The notes: generated from the sequence alone by a model not told the origin. A stretch of 59,461 nt of DNA from Cytobacillus massiliigabonensis (GCF_900199725.1 NZ_LT904903.1:404708-464168), one strand, 5' to 3'; positions 8,708-19,044 are shown, numbered from the stretch's first letter. Numbers and translations are program-made.

Positions 8708-9967
8708 ATGAAGAAACCAGTTTGGATTAAACATATATCGCAGCTTGCTACACTTGCATTAAACAGCAAAGGTCCACGTTCAAAGGAAGCCATGTCTGAG
8801 TTAGGATTAATTGAGGACGGCAGCTTATGGCTGGAGGATGGAAAGGTTCAAGCTGTCGGAACAACGATAGAGCTAGATGAACGCTACGCTTCAAGGGCTC
8901 ATGAAGCAGAAATTGTTGATGCAACAGGACATTTAGTCACTCCAGGATTAGTCGATCCTCATACGCATGTCGTATACGGGGGAAGCCGTGAGCGTGAATT
9001 TGAAATGCGTCTTGAAGGTGCGACCTATATGGAGATTATGAATGCTGGCGGCGGTATTCATGCAACAACACGTATGACACGTGAAGCAACCGAAGAAGAG
9101 CTTTTTGAGCAGACATCCCGAAGGCTTGATTCTTTTCTTCGGCATGGTGTAACAACGGTTGAAGGAAAAAGCGGTTATGGAATGAACCTTGAGACAGAAC
9201 TTAAGCAATTGCGGATGATGAAGCGATTGCAGGAATCGCATGCGATTGATCTCGTTCCGACCTTTATGGGTGCACACGCGGTACCTCCAGAATTTAAAGG
9301 AAGAGAAGACGAGTTTGTCGAGCATATCATTAATGATATGCTTCCGATGGTTGCTAAAGAAAAATTAGCAGAATTTAATGATGTCTTTTGTGAAATGGGT
9401 GTGTATACCCCTGAGCAATCGGAGCGAATTTTAGAAGCGGGGAAAAAGCTTGGTTTGACGCCAAAAATTCATGCGGATGAAATTGAGCCATACGGAGGGG
9501 CAGAACTTGCCGCAAAAGTTGGGGCAATTTCAGCTGAGCATTTGTTAAAAGCATCGGATGAAGGAATCAAAGCAATGGCGGAAGCGGGAACAATTGCTTG
9601 CCTTCTTCCGGCAACAGCTCTATATTTGCGTGAAGGGGCAGCAGCAGGCAGGAAAATGGTTGATGAGGGTGTTGCCGTAGCTATTTCAACAGACTGTAAT
9701 CCAGGGTCTTCGCCAACAACATCGATGCCGCTCGTGATGAATTTAGCTTGTATATCGATGAGACTAACTCCCGCCGAGGCGCTGACAGCGGCAACATATA
9801 ATGCTGCTTGTGCCATAAACCGACAGGATCTGGTAGGTTCACTAGAGGCTGGAAAACAAGCGGACATCGTTTTATGGAACGTGAAGAATTATCAGGAATT
9901 ACAATATTTATTCGGTGTTAATCATGTTAAAAAGGTTTGGAAAAAAGGTGTTCAGGTGGTGGGATAA
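8708..9967 (+). CDS. hutI: Imidazolonepropionase
   Basis: A 419-residue amidohydrolase-superfamily enzyme that opens the ring of 4-imidazolone-5-propionate to give N-formimino-L-glutamate. The metal ligands are visible: HTH in VDPHTHVVYGG, a later His in PKIHADEIEPYGG, and Asp in ISTDCNPGSSPT. Its length fits the family. It lies between hutU and hutG in one transcription unit with 2-bp gaps on both sides. RBS AAAGGAAA is contained in the hutU 3' end. Confidence 0.98.
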   Translation: MKKPVWIKHISQLATLALNSKGPRSKEAMSELGLIEDGSLWLEDGKVQAVGTTIELDERYASRAHEAEIVDATGHLVTPGLVDPHTHVVYGGSREREFEMRLEGATYMEIMNAGGGIHATTRMTREATEEELFEQTSRRLDSFLRHGVTTVEGKSGYGMNLETELKQLRMMKRLQESHAIDLVPTFMGAHAVPPEFKGREDEFVEHIINDMLPMVAKEKLAEFNDVFCEMGVYTPEQSERILEAGKKLGLTPKIHADEIEPYGGAELAAKVGAISAEHLLKASDEGIKAMAEAGTIACLLPATALYLREGAAAGRKMVDEGVAVAISTDCNPGSSPTTSMPLVMNLACISMRLTPAEALTAATYNAACAINRQDLVGSLEAGKQADIVLWNVKNYQELQYLFGVNHVKKVWKKGVQVVG

Positions 9968-9969
9968 CA

Positions 9970-10947
9970 ATGAAAAATAATTGGCTGCAAAAGCCTGAAT
10001 GGTCATGGAATCAAAAGGAAGAGCAACCAACATATGTTCATCATTGGGTTCAGCCATTAGAAAAATTCGCTGAATCACCTGACCTCATTCTTTACGGAGC
10101 GCCTATTTCACGTTCATCTATTAGTGTTTCAGGAGCATCCCTTTATCCGACGGAATTCCGGAAAATGTGGAAAGGCTATGCTACTTATAATTTGGATGAG
10201 GATATTGATTTAACATCTATTCGTGTAGGGGATGCAGGAGATGTGGTGATGCATACGACAGATATCCTTTTATCCCACCAGCGTATTCAGGAAGCTACTA
10301 AAATATTAGTCTCAGATTATCCTAATGTTTTAACATGTATGATTGGCGGCGATCATTCCACAACTGCCTGTGCTGTTAGGGGAGTAAAGGATGCCTTTCC
10401 AGAAGATACAATAGGCATTTTACAGCTAGATACTCATTTAGATGTAAGAGATCCGGCAGAATTAGGGCCTGCGAACGGAACACCAATTAGGCAATTGATT
10501 GATGGAAATGCGGTCAAGGGTGAAAATGTAATAAATATCGGTTTACATGGGTATTTTAACGCGAAGCCATTAGTCGATTATGCTAAAGAGCATAAGATTC
10601 AAATGGTGACATTAAAGCAGGCACGAAAAGATGGGGTAGTAAAAACTATTCAGGATGCCCTTGAGCGCCTTGCCAAGCAGGTGGATCGCATATATGTAAC
10701 AGTGGATATGGATGTGCTCGATATTTCTGTTGCACCAGGTGTCCCGGCATCTACACCAGGAGGTCTTACTGCATCAGAGCTATTCGATGTACTGCTTGAA
10801 ATAGGAAAGAACTCAGCGGTACGGCATATTGATTTTGTTTGTTTAGATCCAAGCAAGGACACAATCGTTGGAGAAACTGTCAAAACAGGTGTATATGCAT
10901 GGCTGCAGTTTGTTACGGGCATTGCCTGTCAATCTAACAGTCTATAA
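9970..10947 (+). CDS. hutG: Formimidoylglutamase
   Basis: A 325-residue arginase/ureohydrolase-family enzyme that hydrolyses N-formimino-L-glutamate to glutamate and formamide, the last step of the Bacillus hut pathway. The binuclear manganese motifs are all present: GGDHST, DTHLDV and VDMDVLD. The start was taken at the ATG 2 bp after the hutI stop, with GGTGGG as RBS; an in-frame extension into hutI is not needed. It is the last gene of the hut unit and a strong terminator follows. Confidence 0.96.
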   Translation: MKNNWLQKPEWSWNQKEEQPTYVHHWVQPLEKFAESPDLILYGAPISRSSISVSGASLYPTEFRKMWKGYATYNLDEDIDLTSIRVGDAGDVVMHTTDILLSHQRIQEATKILVSDYPNVLTCMIGGDHSTTACAVRGVKDAFPEDTIGILQLDTHLDVRDPAELGPANGTPIRQLIDGNAVKGENVINIGLHGYFNAKPLVDYAKEHKIQMVTLKQARKDGVVKTIQDALERLAKQVDRIYVTVDMDVLDISVAPGVPASTPGGLTASELFDVLLEIGKNSAVRHIDFVCLDPSKDTIVGETVKTGVYAWLQFVTGIACQSNSL

Positions 10948-10951
10948 TGAT

Positions 10952-10987
10952 AAAACACGGGGGTGAAAACACCCTCGTGTTTTTTTT
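10952..10987 (+). terminator. Intrinsic terminator of hutUIG
   Basis: The near-perfect hairpin AAAACACG-GGGTG-AAAA-CACCC-TCGTGTTTT is followed by T residues. Confidence 0.92.
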
Positions 10988-11101
10988 ATCCAAATATTCG
11001 ACAAAATCCGATAAAAGTATCCAAACTTTTTTAAAAGTAGTGACTTTTATAACAGTTTGAGTAGAATGAATCATTTATAATCAGAGCAGGAAATTTTTAC
11101 T

Positions 11102-12829
11102 ATGTTAAATGTGGAAAAGAGGGTTACTTTGAAAAGATCCATTCTAACTAAGCTGATTGGTCTTGTGTCTGTTGTTATCTTCGTAAGTTTGACGGTTATT
11201 TCATTTGCAAATTATCGAATGACCTATTTAAAAGTTAAGGAATCAGCTGGCATTGAACTGTTTGGATGTGCGAATATTACTACCGGTCTTTTAACAAAAA
11301 ATGATATTGACAGTCTAAATTCACTTACATCTTCAGAAGCTTTAGAGCTTGGTGAAAAGATAGACTGGACTACTGCACATAAGCCCATTTTTGAAAACCA
11401 ATATATTATGTCAATCAAGGGAGAAGTGCTTGTTCCTGATGAAAAATCGGACAAACAAGGAATCAAGGTTGGGGATATGACACCTGTTGATAAGGATATT
11501 TTGAATACATTACTCGAAACGAAGGCTCCAGTATTCTCAGATGTTTACGATTATTCGGGCATGAAACGCTTGACCGGGTATGCACCTATTTTTAAAAATC
11601 ATGATATGCAAGGTGAAATTGTTGCAATTAGTGCGATTGATTTCGATGCGGAGATTCTAACAGAAAGAACCTGGAGCATGGTATCATCAACCATCATTGT
11701 TGGAATCATTTCATTGCTTGCAGCTGGAACAATTATTATTTTATATGTAAGGAAGACGATTCTGCCATTAAAGCATTTGACAGAATATACAAAGAGAATT
11801 TCAGAAGGGGATCTAAGTAAAGATGCAGCCACTATTAAAGCTACAGGAGAAATACGAGCTTTAAATGAAAACTTCAATATTATGGTAGAAAATCTAAAAA
11901 GTGCTCTCATTCAAACCGCATCAACTTCTAAAGAAGTCGCATCATCTACTGAGGAGCTGTCCGTCAACACTTCAGAAGTGGTAGATATCGTAGAAGAAAT
12001 ATCAGCCACCTTCCAAAACGTTGCTGAAGCGGCTAATCATCAAGCTATAGAAGCTGAACATATACAGGCTATCTTTGGAAAAATTGCCGTCCAAACGAAT
12101 GAAATAGCAGAAAGGATAAAAATCACTACAAAAAACTCGCATGAAGTCTCTGATTATGCTGTAAATGGGAATGTAATTATTGGAGAATCAATTAAACAGA
12201 TGGACGATATCCGGCTAAGTTCAACAAATGTCTCTAAGACGATGCATGAGCTGAAGGAAAAATCGGTTAGAGTGAAAGAAATTTTGAATATCATTATGAA
12301 TGTGTCTAAACAGACGAATCTGCTTGCTCTAAATGCTTCAATTGAGAGTGCCAGAGCTGGCGAACATGGGAAGGGCTTTGCTGTTGTGGCAGAAGAAATA
12401 CGCACCTTAGCCGAGGAAACATCAAAGAGTATTGAAAGTATAAAAACAATTGTTTTTGAGATTGAAAGCAAAACTACAGAAGCGGTTCAACTAACAGAGC
12501 AAGGAAATAAGATTGTCCAGATTGGAATAGAAAAGGTGAAAAATGCAGGTCACTCTTTTAATGAAATAAAGGAATCAACGAAAGGATTAAGTGAAAAAGT
12601 TGAGCAAGTCCTTTCATCGACAGTTGATATTCAGGAGGAAATAGGTGCTGCAAATAGGCAGATTGTCAATATCGCAACCATATCAAAGGAGATATCTAGC
12701 CAAATGCAGGATGTTGCTCTTTCATCTGAGCAACAGACGGGGTCTATGGAAGAAGTGTCAGCAGCCATTCAAATGCTTGTTCATACAGCAAATGAGATGG
12801 AGAAACTAGCAAATCGGTTTAAAATATAA
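11102..12829 (+). CDS. Methyl-accepting chemotaxis protein
   Basis: A 575-residue transmembrane chemoreceptor. TM1 (about 15-35), an extracellular sensor of about 155 residues (probably Cache-like), TM2 (about 195-217), a HAMP segment ([23 protein letters not shown]) and a cytoplasmic signalling coiled coil follow in order. The hairpin tip with [20 protein letters not shown], which contacts CheA and CheW, is canonical. The start is ATG 11102 (weak CAGGAAA upstream); TTG 11129 with AAGAGGG 5 nt upstream is an alternative that keeps both TMs. It is a single gene with its own terminator. The ligand is unknown. Confidence 0.95.
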   Translation: MLNVEKRVTLKRSILTKLIGLVSVVIFVSLTVISFANYRMTYLKVKESAGIELFGCANITTGLLTKNDIDSLNSLTSSEALELGEKIDWTTAHKPIFENQYIMSIKGEVLVPDEKSDKQGIKVGDMTPVDKDILNTLLETKAPVFSDVYDYSGMKRLTGYAPIFKNHDMQGEIVAISAIDFDAEILTERTWSMVSSTIIVGIISLLAAGTIIILYVRKTILPLKHLTEYTKRISEGDLSKDAATIKATGEIRALNENFNIMVENLKSALIQTASTSKEVASSTEELSVNTSEVVDIVEEISATFQNVAEAANHQAIEAEHIQAIFGKIAVQTNEIAERIKITTKNSHEVSDYAVNGNVIIGESIKQMDDIRLSSTNVSKTMHELKEKSVRVKEILNIIMNVSKQTNLLALNASIESARAGEHGKGFAVVAEEIRTLAEETSKSIESIKTIVFEIESKTTEAVQLTEQGNKIVQIGIEKVKNAGHSFNEIKESTKGLSEKVEQVLSSTVDIQEEIGAANRQIVNIATISKEISSQMQDVALSSEQQTGSMEEVSAAIQMLVHTANEMEKLANRFKI

Positions 12830-12837
12830 AGAGAAAC

Positions 12838-12869
12838 AAGCAAGCGAACCCATCTAATCGCTTGCTTTT
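12838..12869 (+). terminator. Intrinsic terminator of the chemoreceptor gene
   Basis: A perfect 9-bp stem AAGCAAGCG / CGCTTGCTT is followed by a short T-rich tail. Confidence 0.85.
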
Positions 12870-12958
12870 ATTTATTTGCTTATCCTTACTTGAAAAATAA
12901 ACTCCTTTCAGGCAAATTTGAATTAATAGATTATCATTTTTGAATAGAGGTGCCCAAA

Positions 12959-14308
12959 ATGTCTGATGAAATTATTTTAGGAAGAACACTTGTGGAATGG
13001 AAAAAAGAGCTCCCGTTATTGAATGAAGTCATAAATTTTAAGGAAGTTTTTTGGACAAACCCGATGTATCAAACAATTTCCGAGTCATCTTCACTTACAG
13101 TTAAGGACATTTTGGATGCTGAAGAGCGGCTCGTTCGATTTGCACCCTATATCGCAAAAGTTTTTCCTGAAACAGAAGACAGCGGCGGATTCATAGAGTC
13201 CCCTCTTATGTCTGTCCCACAAATGAAAAGGAGCCTGGAGCAAATCTATCACTTTGAATTGCCAGGCAGTCTTTTGCTGAAATGTGATAGTCATCTGCCA
13301 ATCTCAGGATCCATTAAAGCTAGGGGAGGCATATATGAAGTATTAAAATATGCGGAAGACCTAGCATTGGAGCATCAAAAGATATCCTTGAAGGATGACT
13401 ATTCAGTCTTTGCAGATCAAACATTTAAGGACTTCTTTTCCCAATATTCAATTGCAGTTGGATCAACAGGAAATCTAGGTTTAAGCATTGGCATCATGAG
13501 CGCAAAGCTAGGCTTTAACGTATATGTACATATGTCTGCAGATGCAAAGAAGTGGAAGAAGGATTTGCTTAGAGAAAAAGGAGTCCACGTAGTCGAGCAT
13601 AATTCAGATTTCAGTGCGGTAGTTGCACAGGGAAGAAAGCAGGCTGCCGGAGATCCTCACATGTATTTTGTTGATGATGAGAGCTCCCGTCATCTATTTC
13701 TAGGATATTCTGTTGCAGCGATTCGTTTAAAGAAACAGCTGGAGGATATGAATATTCGGATTAATGAGGGAAATCCGCTATTTGTCTACCTCCCATGTGG
13801 TGTTGGAGGCGGACCTGGAGGTGTAACCTTCGGACTAAAGCAAGTATTTAAAGAGCATGTGCATTGTTTTTTTGCAGAACCAACACACTCCCCATGCATG
13901 CTCCTTGGCTTAATGACAGGAATGCATGATCAGGTTTCAGTTCAAGACTTTGGCTTAGATAATTTAACGGAGGCTGATGGACTTGCGGTTGGCAGACCAT
14001 CAGGCTTTGTTGGGAAATTCCTTGAAAAAGAAATATGCGGGAACTACACAGTAGATGATGATAAATTATTTACATTGCTGACTATACTAGCTGATAAGGA
14101 AGGTATTTATCTTGAACCATCCGCTCTTGCAGGGTTTGCAGGACCTGTAAAACTATTGAAAGCGCAAGCGGGAGGGACTTACAAGCAGGATGCCTCGTTG
14201 ATAAATGCTACACATATCGTTTGGGGGACAGGCGGCAGCATGGTTCCCGAAGAGGAGATGAAGCAATATTATGGAAGAGGAAAAGACAGGGCTTGCAAAA
14301 ATAAATAG
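12959..14308 (+). CDS. dsdA: D-serine ammonia-lyase (dehydratase)
   Basis: A 449-residue PLP enzyme that converts D-serine to pyruvate and ammonia. The PLP lysine sits in [13 protein letters not shown] (about residue 118), and the glycine loops [12 protein letters not shown] and [11 protein letters not shown] bind the cofactor phosphate; length and pattern match DsdA. The ATG with AGAGGTG 7 nt upstream was preferred to a GTG three codons earlier. It is a single gene with no dsdC regulator or transporter beside it. Its last codons run into an AT-rich TTGCAAAA repeat stretch. Confidence 0.95.
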   Translation: MSDEIILGRTLVEWKKELPLLNEVINFKEVFWTNPMYQTISESSSLTVKDILDAEERLVRFAPYIAKVFPETEDSGGFIESPLMSVPQMKRSLEQIYHFELPGSLLLKCDSHLPISGSIKARGGIYEVLKYAEDLALEHQKISLKDDYSVFADQTFKDFFSQYSIAVGSTGNLGLSIGIMSAKLGFNVYVHMSADAKKWKKDLLREKGVHVVEHNSDFSAVVAQGRKQAAGDPHMYFVDDESSRHLFLGYSVAAIRLKKQLEDMNIRINEGNPLFVYLPCGVGGGPGGVTFGLKQVFKEHVHCFFAEPTHSPCMLLGLMTGMHDQVSVQDFGLDNLTEADGLAVGRPSGFVGKFLEKEICGNYTVDDDKLFTLLTILADKEGIYLEPSALAGFAGPVKLLKAQAGGTYKQDASLINATHIVWGTGGSMVPEEEMKQYYGRGKDRACKNK

Positions 14309-14430
14309 AGATTTGCAAAAAAATAGCCGATTTTTGCAAAATAAATTAAAATAATGCAATAATAAATTGACTTTTGCAAAATTAGGTAATGAATTTGCAA
14401 AATAAATTAGATTTCTGCCAAAAACATTTA
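14293..14430. repeat. Degenerate TTTGCAAAATAAATTA repeats
   Basis: About six imperfect 20-27 bp units around TTTGCAAAA(TAAATTA) fill the gap between dsdA and alaX. The first, CTTGCAAAAATAAATAG, overlaps the last codons and stop of dsdA. The TTTTGCAAAA core is itself palindromic. No terminator or promoter could be separated from the array. Confidence 0.7.
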
Positions 14431-14469
14431 TTTACATAGAAAATTTCATATTAATCGGGGGCAACGTCT

Positions 14470-15687
14470 GTGAAAAATAAACTATATTATCAAGACCCAT
14501 ACATAAAATCATTTACAACGCATTTAAAGGAACAGCAAAAGGATGAACAAGGAAGACTGTATGCTGTTTTAGAAAAAACAGCCTTTTATCCAACTGGTGG
14601 AGGGCAGCCTCATGATACAGGTACGTTAAATCGGATAAAGGTTACTGATGTGGAGGAAACAAATGGGGAGATCCGTCACTATTTGGAGAAACCGTTAAAC
14701 GGCCCTGGAGAAATAACTGGCGAAATTGATTGGGAAAGAAGATTTGATCATATGCAGCAGCATGCAGGCCAGCATATCCTGTCGGCAGCTTTTGAAGAAA
14801 TATTTGGTTTTGCCACCGTTAGTTTTCATTTAGGGAATGAAGTGTTAACGATTGACCTGGATATTGAGGAGTTAACAGACGAACAAGCGGAAGAAGCAGA
14901 GGGTTTAGCCAATCAAATCATTTTAGAAAACCGCTCGATTGAAACGAAATGGGTTAGTATGGACGAGCTATCTTCCTACCGTCTAAGAAAGCAGCTTTCA
15001 GTCACCGAAAATATCCGTCTCGTTATTATTCCTGATTTTGATTACAACGGCTGTGGAGGAACACATCCCCATTCAACTGGGGAGGTAAGGGCTATCAAAA
15101 TTTTAGATTGGGAGAAACAGCGGAAAAAGATCCGTGTGCAATTTGTTTGTGGTGACCGCGTATTCAACCAGCTTCATCAAAAGCAAAAAGAAATCAAACG
15201 ATTGACGAGTATACTGAACGCACCTGAAGAAAATCTTGCGGACACAGCGAAAAAAATAATCGAAGACAAAAAGATGCTTGAAAAATCTATCGAGGAATTG
15301 AAAGATGAGCTTGTAGCATATGAAGCGAAGGATCTCCTTGCGAACGGAAAATCTTCAAGCAACGGCATAATGATAGGTAAACAATTTAACAATCGATCAA
15401 TACAGGAAATACAGAAGCTAGCTCGAGCGGTGACAGTCCAATCAGAGGAGGCTGTCGTGTTTTTCGTGAATGCAGCAGAAGAAAAACTGCAGTTTGTTTG
15501 TGCAAAAGGAAAGACACCAAATGGCAGCATGAAAGAAATAACAAATAAACTTTTGCCATTACTAAATGGGAAGGGCGGTGGAAATGATTTGTTTGCCCAA
15601 GGTGGAGGAGAAGCGCTGATAACCGCAGAGCAATTATTCCATCAAGGATTAGCATATATGGAGCAGGATATAAGCCTTCCTTCTTAA
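14470..15687 (+). CDS. AlaX-type alanyl-tRNA editing protein with DHHA1 domain
   Basis: A 405-residue free-standing homologue of the alanyl-tRNA synthetase editing module. The N-terminal part (about 1-75) resembles the beta-barrel preceding the editing site. Next comes the zinc site with HAGQH and CGGTHPH motifs, then a coiled region (about 235-285) and a C-terminal DHHA1-like domain ending in GKGGGNDLFAQGGG. It should hydrolyse Ser-tRNA(Ala) or Gly-tRNA(Ala) in trans. The start is GTG with GGGGGC upstream. It is a monocistronic gene with a long AlaX-L layout; it is not an aminoacylating enzyme because the class II catalytic core is missing. Confidence 0.92.
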   Translation: MKNKLYYQDPYIKSFTTHLKEQQKDEQGRLYAVLEKTAFYPTGGGQPHDTGTLNRIKVTDVEETNGEIRHYLEKPLNGPGEITGEIDWERRFDHMQQHAGQHILSAAFEEIFGFATVSFHLGNEVLTIDLDIEELTDEQAEEAEGLANQIILENRSIETKWVSMDELSSYRLRKQLSVTENIRLVIIPDFDYNGCGGTHPHSTGEVRAIKILDWEKQRKKIRVQFVCGDRVFNQLHQKQKEIKRLTSILNAPEENLADTAKKIIEDKKMLEKSIEELKDELVAYEAKDLLANGKSSSNGIMIGKQFNNRSIQEIQKLARAVTVQSEEAVVFFVNAAEEKLQFVCAKGKTPNGSMKEITNKLLPLLNGKGGGNDLFAQGGGEALITAEQLFHQGLAYMEQDISLPS

Positions 15688-15847
15688 CGAGGAATTAATA
15701 AAATATTTAGAAAAGTCAAATAAAGTAGTTGTCAAGCCTACCTCTGTTATATTACAATTCTTATAAGAGCTATGCATTACATTGAATGTTTATGTTATTC
15801 ACATGAATACCTCATGTAATATCCTTGGCTCTATAGGAGGCACGTTC

Positions 15848-16165
15848 ATGTATCAGCAAGGCACTGTTTATGTTATCGGGGATAGCAAAACTTCTTCCAA
15901 CAATCCTATCATGCAGCAATATAACGCCTTTTTTGTAGGTCTTGTCATTGATAGAAAAACAGACAAGATTATTGATGCAGAATGCTCATCAACCATTGAC
16001 TTAACTACGCGTTTTGTCCATTCATTATTTGTTGGCATGTCTATTTTGGAAGTGGATCGATTAACCGAAGAAATTGAGCAGCGCTACTTTGGATCCTCAC
16101 AAAAAGCATTAATAGTTGCGTTTAAGAATGCCCATATAAAATATTTGCAAATAAAGAATAAATAA
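15848..16165 (+). CDS. DUF3870 family protein
   Basis: A 105-residue cytoplasmic protein of the DUF3870 family, recognised by TVYVIGDSKTSSNNPI, the FFVGLVID strand and the DAECSSTIDLTTRF block with one conserved Cys. Its function is unknown. The ATG at 15848 follows AGGAGGC at 7 nt, so the longer in-frame ORF from 15782 is not used. It is monocistronic with a strong terminator. The upstream 160 bp are AT-rich, with no promoter that could be called with confidence. Confidence 0.88.
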   Translation: MYQQGTVYVIGDSKTSSNNPIMQQYNAFFVGLVIDRKTDKIIDAECSSTIDLTTRFVHSLFVGMSILEVDRLTEEIEQRYFGSSQKALIVAFKNAHIKYLQIKNK

Positions 16166-16198
16166 TTAGCTGCTTTTTCTGTTTATCGCAGATGAAAT

Positions 16199-16246
16199 CC
16201 AGCTGTTAGAGATTAGTGTTTTATCTCTGACAGCTGGTTTTTTTAT
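16199..16246 (+). terminator. Intrinsic terminator after DUF3870 gene
   Basis: A long hairpin CCAGCTGT-AGAGAT / ATCTCT-ACAGCTGG with one mismatch is followed by eight T. Confidence 0.93.
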
Positions 16247-16320
16247 TTAATAGATATCTTGCTCAAAATATAGGAATAGATTCTAGGAAAATAGTATATG
16301 AAATAACAGGGGGGATGTAA

Positions 16321-17145
16321 ATGAAGCTATATGTTTCAGTAGATATGGAGGGAATTACAGGACTTGCTGATCATACGCATGTAGACTCTTCCAAACATAA
16401 CTACGAGCGCAGCCGTTTAATTATGACAGATGAAACGAATCACGTGATTACAGCTGCCTATAGTGAAGGCTGTAAAGAGGTACTAGTGAATGATAGCCAT
16501 TCAAAAATGAATAATCTATTAATTGAAAGGCTTCATCCGGAGGCAAAGGTAATAGTTGGGGATGTGAAGCCATACTCTATGGTCCAAGGGCTTGATTCTT
16601 CTTATTCAGGCGCCATGTTTATTGGCTATCATGCGAGGGCTTCTATGTTAGGTGTTATGTCCCATTCAATGATTTTTGGTGTTCGAAATATGTATATCAA
16701 TGATGTGGCAATTGGTGAAATGGGATTCAATGCTTATGTTGCAGGTTATTATGGTGTACCTGTTCTTCTCGTAGCAGGGGATGACCGTGCAGCCTTGGAG
16801 GCAGAACAGCTTATCCCGAACGTGACTACTGCCATTGTAAAGGAAACAATTACCCGTTCAGCTGTCAAATCATTGACACCGGCTAAGGCAGGAGAACTTC
16901 TAAAAGAAAAGACTTTAGCCGCATTAAAGAATAAAGATCTAGTGAAACCGCTGATTCCACCAGATCATCCGCTTTTGAGAATTGAATTTGCCAACTATGG
17001 GCAGGCAGAATGGGCACATTTAATGCCTGGTACAGAAATAGAAGAAAATACAACGATTGTGCGTTTCCAGGCGAGGGATATTCTGGAGGCATATCGAGCC
17101 ATGCTTGTAATGATTGAATTAGCAATGAGAACATCATTCTGTTAG
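16321..17145 (+). CDS. dppA: D-aminopeptidase DppA (M55)
   Basis: A 274-residue zinc D-aminopeptidase, the first gene of the dipeptide operon. The family's metal motif opens the protein (SVDMEGITG), and VNDSHSKMNN and the GYHARAS loop follow. It releases N-terminal D-Ala from D-Ala-containing peptides in the cytoplasm, consistent with wall-peptide recycling. RBS GGGGGGAT is strong. The dppB start follows 13 bp after the stop. In B. subtilis the operon is controlled by CodY and AbrB; no clean CodY box could be confirmed here. Confidence 0.96.
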   Translation: MKLYVSVDMEGITGLADHTHVDSSKHNYERSRLIMTDETNHVITAAYSEGCKEVLVNDSHSKMNNLLIERLHPEAKVIVGDVKPYSMVQGLDSSYSGAMFIGYHARASMLGVMSHSMIFGVRNMYINDVAIGEMGFNAYVAGYYGVPVLLVAGDDRAALEAEQLIPNVTTAIVKETITRSAVKSLTPAKAGELLKEKTLAALKNKDLVKPLIPPDHPLLRIEFANYGQAEWAHLMPGTEIEENTTIVRFQARDILEAYRAMLVMIELAMRTSFC

Positions 17146-17158
17146 GAAGTGTTAATTA

Positions 17159-18091
17159 ATGACAGCTTACATTGTAAAACGCCTCATTGCCATGCTTGTA
17201 ACCCTTTGGCTAATCATTACACTAACCTTTTTCCTCATGCACTCGGTGCCAGGGTCTCCTTTTAATGAGGAAAGAGCCACAAATGAAACCGTTCAGAAAA
17301 ACTTGGAAAAATACTATCATCTGGATGAACCGCTTATTGTCCAATATGGATTGTACTTGAAATCTGTTGTTACTTTTGATTTTGGACCTTCTATCAAAAA
17401 ATCATCTCAAACGGTTAATGAAATGCTTGGAAGAGGATTTCCTGTTTCATTCGAATTGGGGCTTGTTACTCTTATTGTGGCAGTTATTTCGGGAATTACG
17501 CTAGGAATTATAGCTGCACTTCGCCATAACGGGCTTCTTGATTATATGGCGATGACGATAGCGGTGCTCGGCATATCCATTCCAAACTTTGTTATGGCTA
17601 CTCTTCTGATTCAGCAGGTGGCTGTTAATTGGGGAATCCTGCCTGTAGCCACATGGGTAAGCCCAAAGCATATGATTCTCCCAACTTTAGCTCTCGCAAC
17701 CGGACCGATGGCGATTATTGCGAGATTAACCCGTTCCAGTATGCTTGAGGTTCTTACGCAAGACTATATAAGAACAGCGAAGGCTAAAGGGCTTTCGCCG
17801 GTAAAAATTATCTTTAAACATGCTTTAAGGAATGCCCTTTTGCCTGTTGTAACCGTGCTCGGCTCTCTCGCAGCAAGTATTTTGACTGGTACCTTTGTTA
17901 TCGAGAAGATTTTTGCGATCCCAGGAATGGGCAAATATTTTGTTGAGAGCATTAACCAGCGCGACTACCCGGTCATTATGGGAACAACGGTATTTTACAG
18001 CGCGATTCTTATTATGATGCTGTTTCTAGTAGATATTGCTTACGGCATCCTCGACCCTCGGATCAAGCTGCATAAAAAGGAGGGAAGCTAA
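17159..18091 (+). CDS. dppB: Dipeptide ABC transporter permease DppB
   Basis: A 310-residue inner-membrane permease with an N-terminal TM (IAMLVTLWLIITLTFFLMHS) and the binding-protein-dependent permease domain. The EAA loop (EVLTQDYIRTAKAKGLSPVK) contacts the ATPases DppD and YkfD. It pairs with DppC to form the channel. Its TAA stop shares one base with the dppC ATG, which suggests translational coupling. Confidence 0.96.
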   Translation: MTAYIVKRLIAMLVTLWLIITLTFFLMHSVPGSPFNEERATNETVQKNLEKYYHLDEPLIVQYGLYLKSVVTFDFGPSIKKSSQTVNEMLGRGFPVSFELGLVTLIVAVISGITLGIIAALRHNGLLDYMAMTIAVLGISIPNFVMATLLIQQVAVNWGILPVATWVSPKHMILPTLALATGPMAIIARLTRSSMLEVLTQDYIRTAKAKGLSPVKIIFKHALRNALLPVVTVLGSLAASILTGTFVIEKIFAIPGMGKYFVESINQRDYPVIMGTTVFYSAILIMMLFLVDIAYGILDPRIKLHKKEGS

Positions 18092-19044
18092 TGGAACTAA
18101 GGAAACCGAATGAACATCATATTGAACCAAATATTCCTGATGAATGGTTTGTTCCAAAAGCAAAGGATCAAACGGAAGCAGAAGCAGTTGTAAGACCAAG
18201 CTTGTCCTATTGGCAGGATGCATGGCGGCGCCTTTTGAAGAATAAATTAGCCATGGCAGGACTGACATTTCTTATTCTCCTTATACTGATGGCCATTTTT
18301 GGACCGATCATATCGCCGCATGATGCTGCAGAGCAAAAGCTTGCCAATCAAAATCTCCCTCCTTCCAGTAAGCATTGGTTTGGGACGGATGAATTGGGAA
18401 GGGATGTTTTTTCAAGAACTTGGCTTGGGGCACGAATATCCTTATTTGTCGGAAGTGTTGCTGCATTAATTGATTTTCTAATTGGAGTCGTTTATGGAGG
18501 AATTGCTGGATATAAAGGCGGTAAGGCAGACAATGTAATGATGAGATTTGTAGAAATATTATATGGTCTCCCCTATTTGCTCGTCGTCATTTTAATTAGT
18601 GTGGTCATGGGCCCTGGCTTATTTACCATTATATTTGCTTTATCTGTAACGGGGTGGGTTGGAATGGCCAGGATTGTACGAGGACAGGTTCTTCAAATTA
18701 AAAACTACGAATTTGTGCTGGCATCCAAAACCTTCGGGACGAAAACCTCACGAATAATAAAGAAAAATTTACTGCCAAATACAATGGGTCCGATTATTGT
18801 CCAAATGACATTAACGGTTCCATCGGCAATTTTCGCAGAAGCATTTTTGAGCTTTCTTGGCTTAGGAATCCAGCCGCCATTTGCAAGCTGGGGTTCCATG
18901 GCGAGTGATGGATTGTCAACGATTCTATCAGGACATTGGTGGCGTCTTTTTTTCCCAGCCTTCTTCATTTCTCTGACAATGTTTTCATTTAATGTACTTG
19001 GGGATGGGCTGCAGGATGCGCTCGATCCGAGGCTGAGGAGGTAA
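18091..19044 (+). CDS. dppC: Dipeptide ABC transporter permease DppC
   Basis: A 317-residue permease with a cytoplasmic N-terminal extension of about 60 residues, then the OppC_N helix (AMAGLTFLILLILMAIFG) and the permease core with EAA-like loop (YEFVLASKTFGTKTSRIIKK). The N-terminal tail and GTDELGRDVFSR segment are typical of DppC and OppC. It overlaps dppB by one base and is followed by dppD after 5 bp, whose RBS GAGGAGGT lies in the dppC 3' end. Confidence 0.96.
   Translation: MELRKPNEHHIEPNIPDEWFVPKAKDQTEAEAVVRPSLSYWQDAWRRLLKNKLAMAGLTFLILLILMAIFGPIISPHDAAEQKLANQNLPPSSKHWFGTDELGRDVFSRTWLGARISLFVGSVAALIDFLIGVVYGGIAGYKGGKADNVMMRFVEILYGLPYLLVVILISVVMGPGLFTIIFALSVTGWVGMARIVRGQVLQIKNYEFVLASKTFGTKTSRIIKKNLLPNTMGPIIVQMTLTVPSAIFAEAFLSFLGLGIQPPFASWGSMASDGLSTILSGHWWRLFFPAFFISLTMFSFNVLGDGLQDALDPRLRR

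Noticed and set aside
9469..9867. 132-codon minus-strand frame inside hutI
   Set aside because: It is an antisense shadow of a conserved enzyme, with a composition typical of reversed Ala/Glu-rich coding sequence.
15782..15847. N-terminal extension of the DUF3870 protein
   Set aside because: The internal ATG at 15848 has a strong AGGAGG and matches the family N-terminus; the extension has no RBS.
16247..16320. CodY box upstream of dppA
   Set aside because: The stretch around ATTCTAGGAAAAT only loosely resembles the CodY consensus, and the mismatch count is too high to call.
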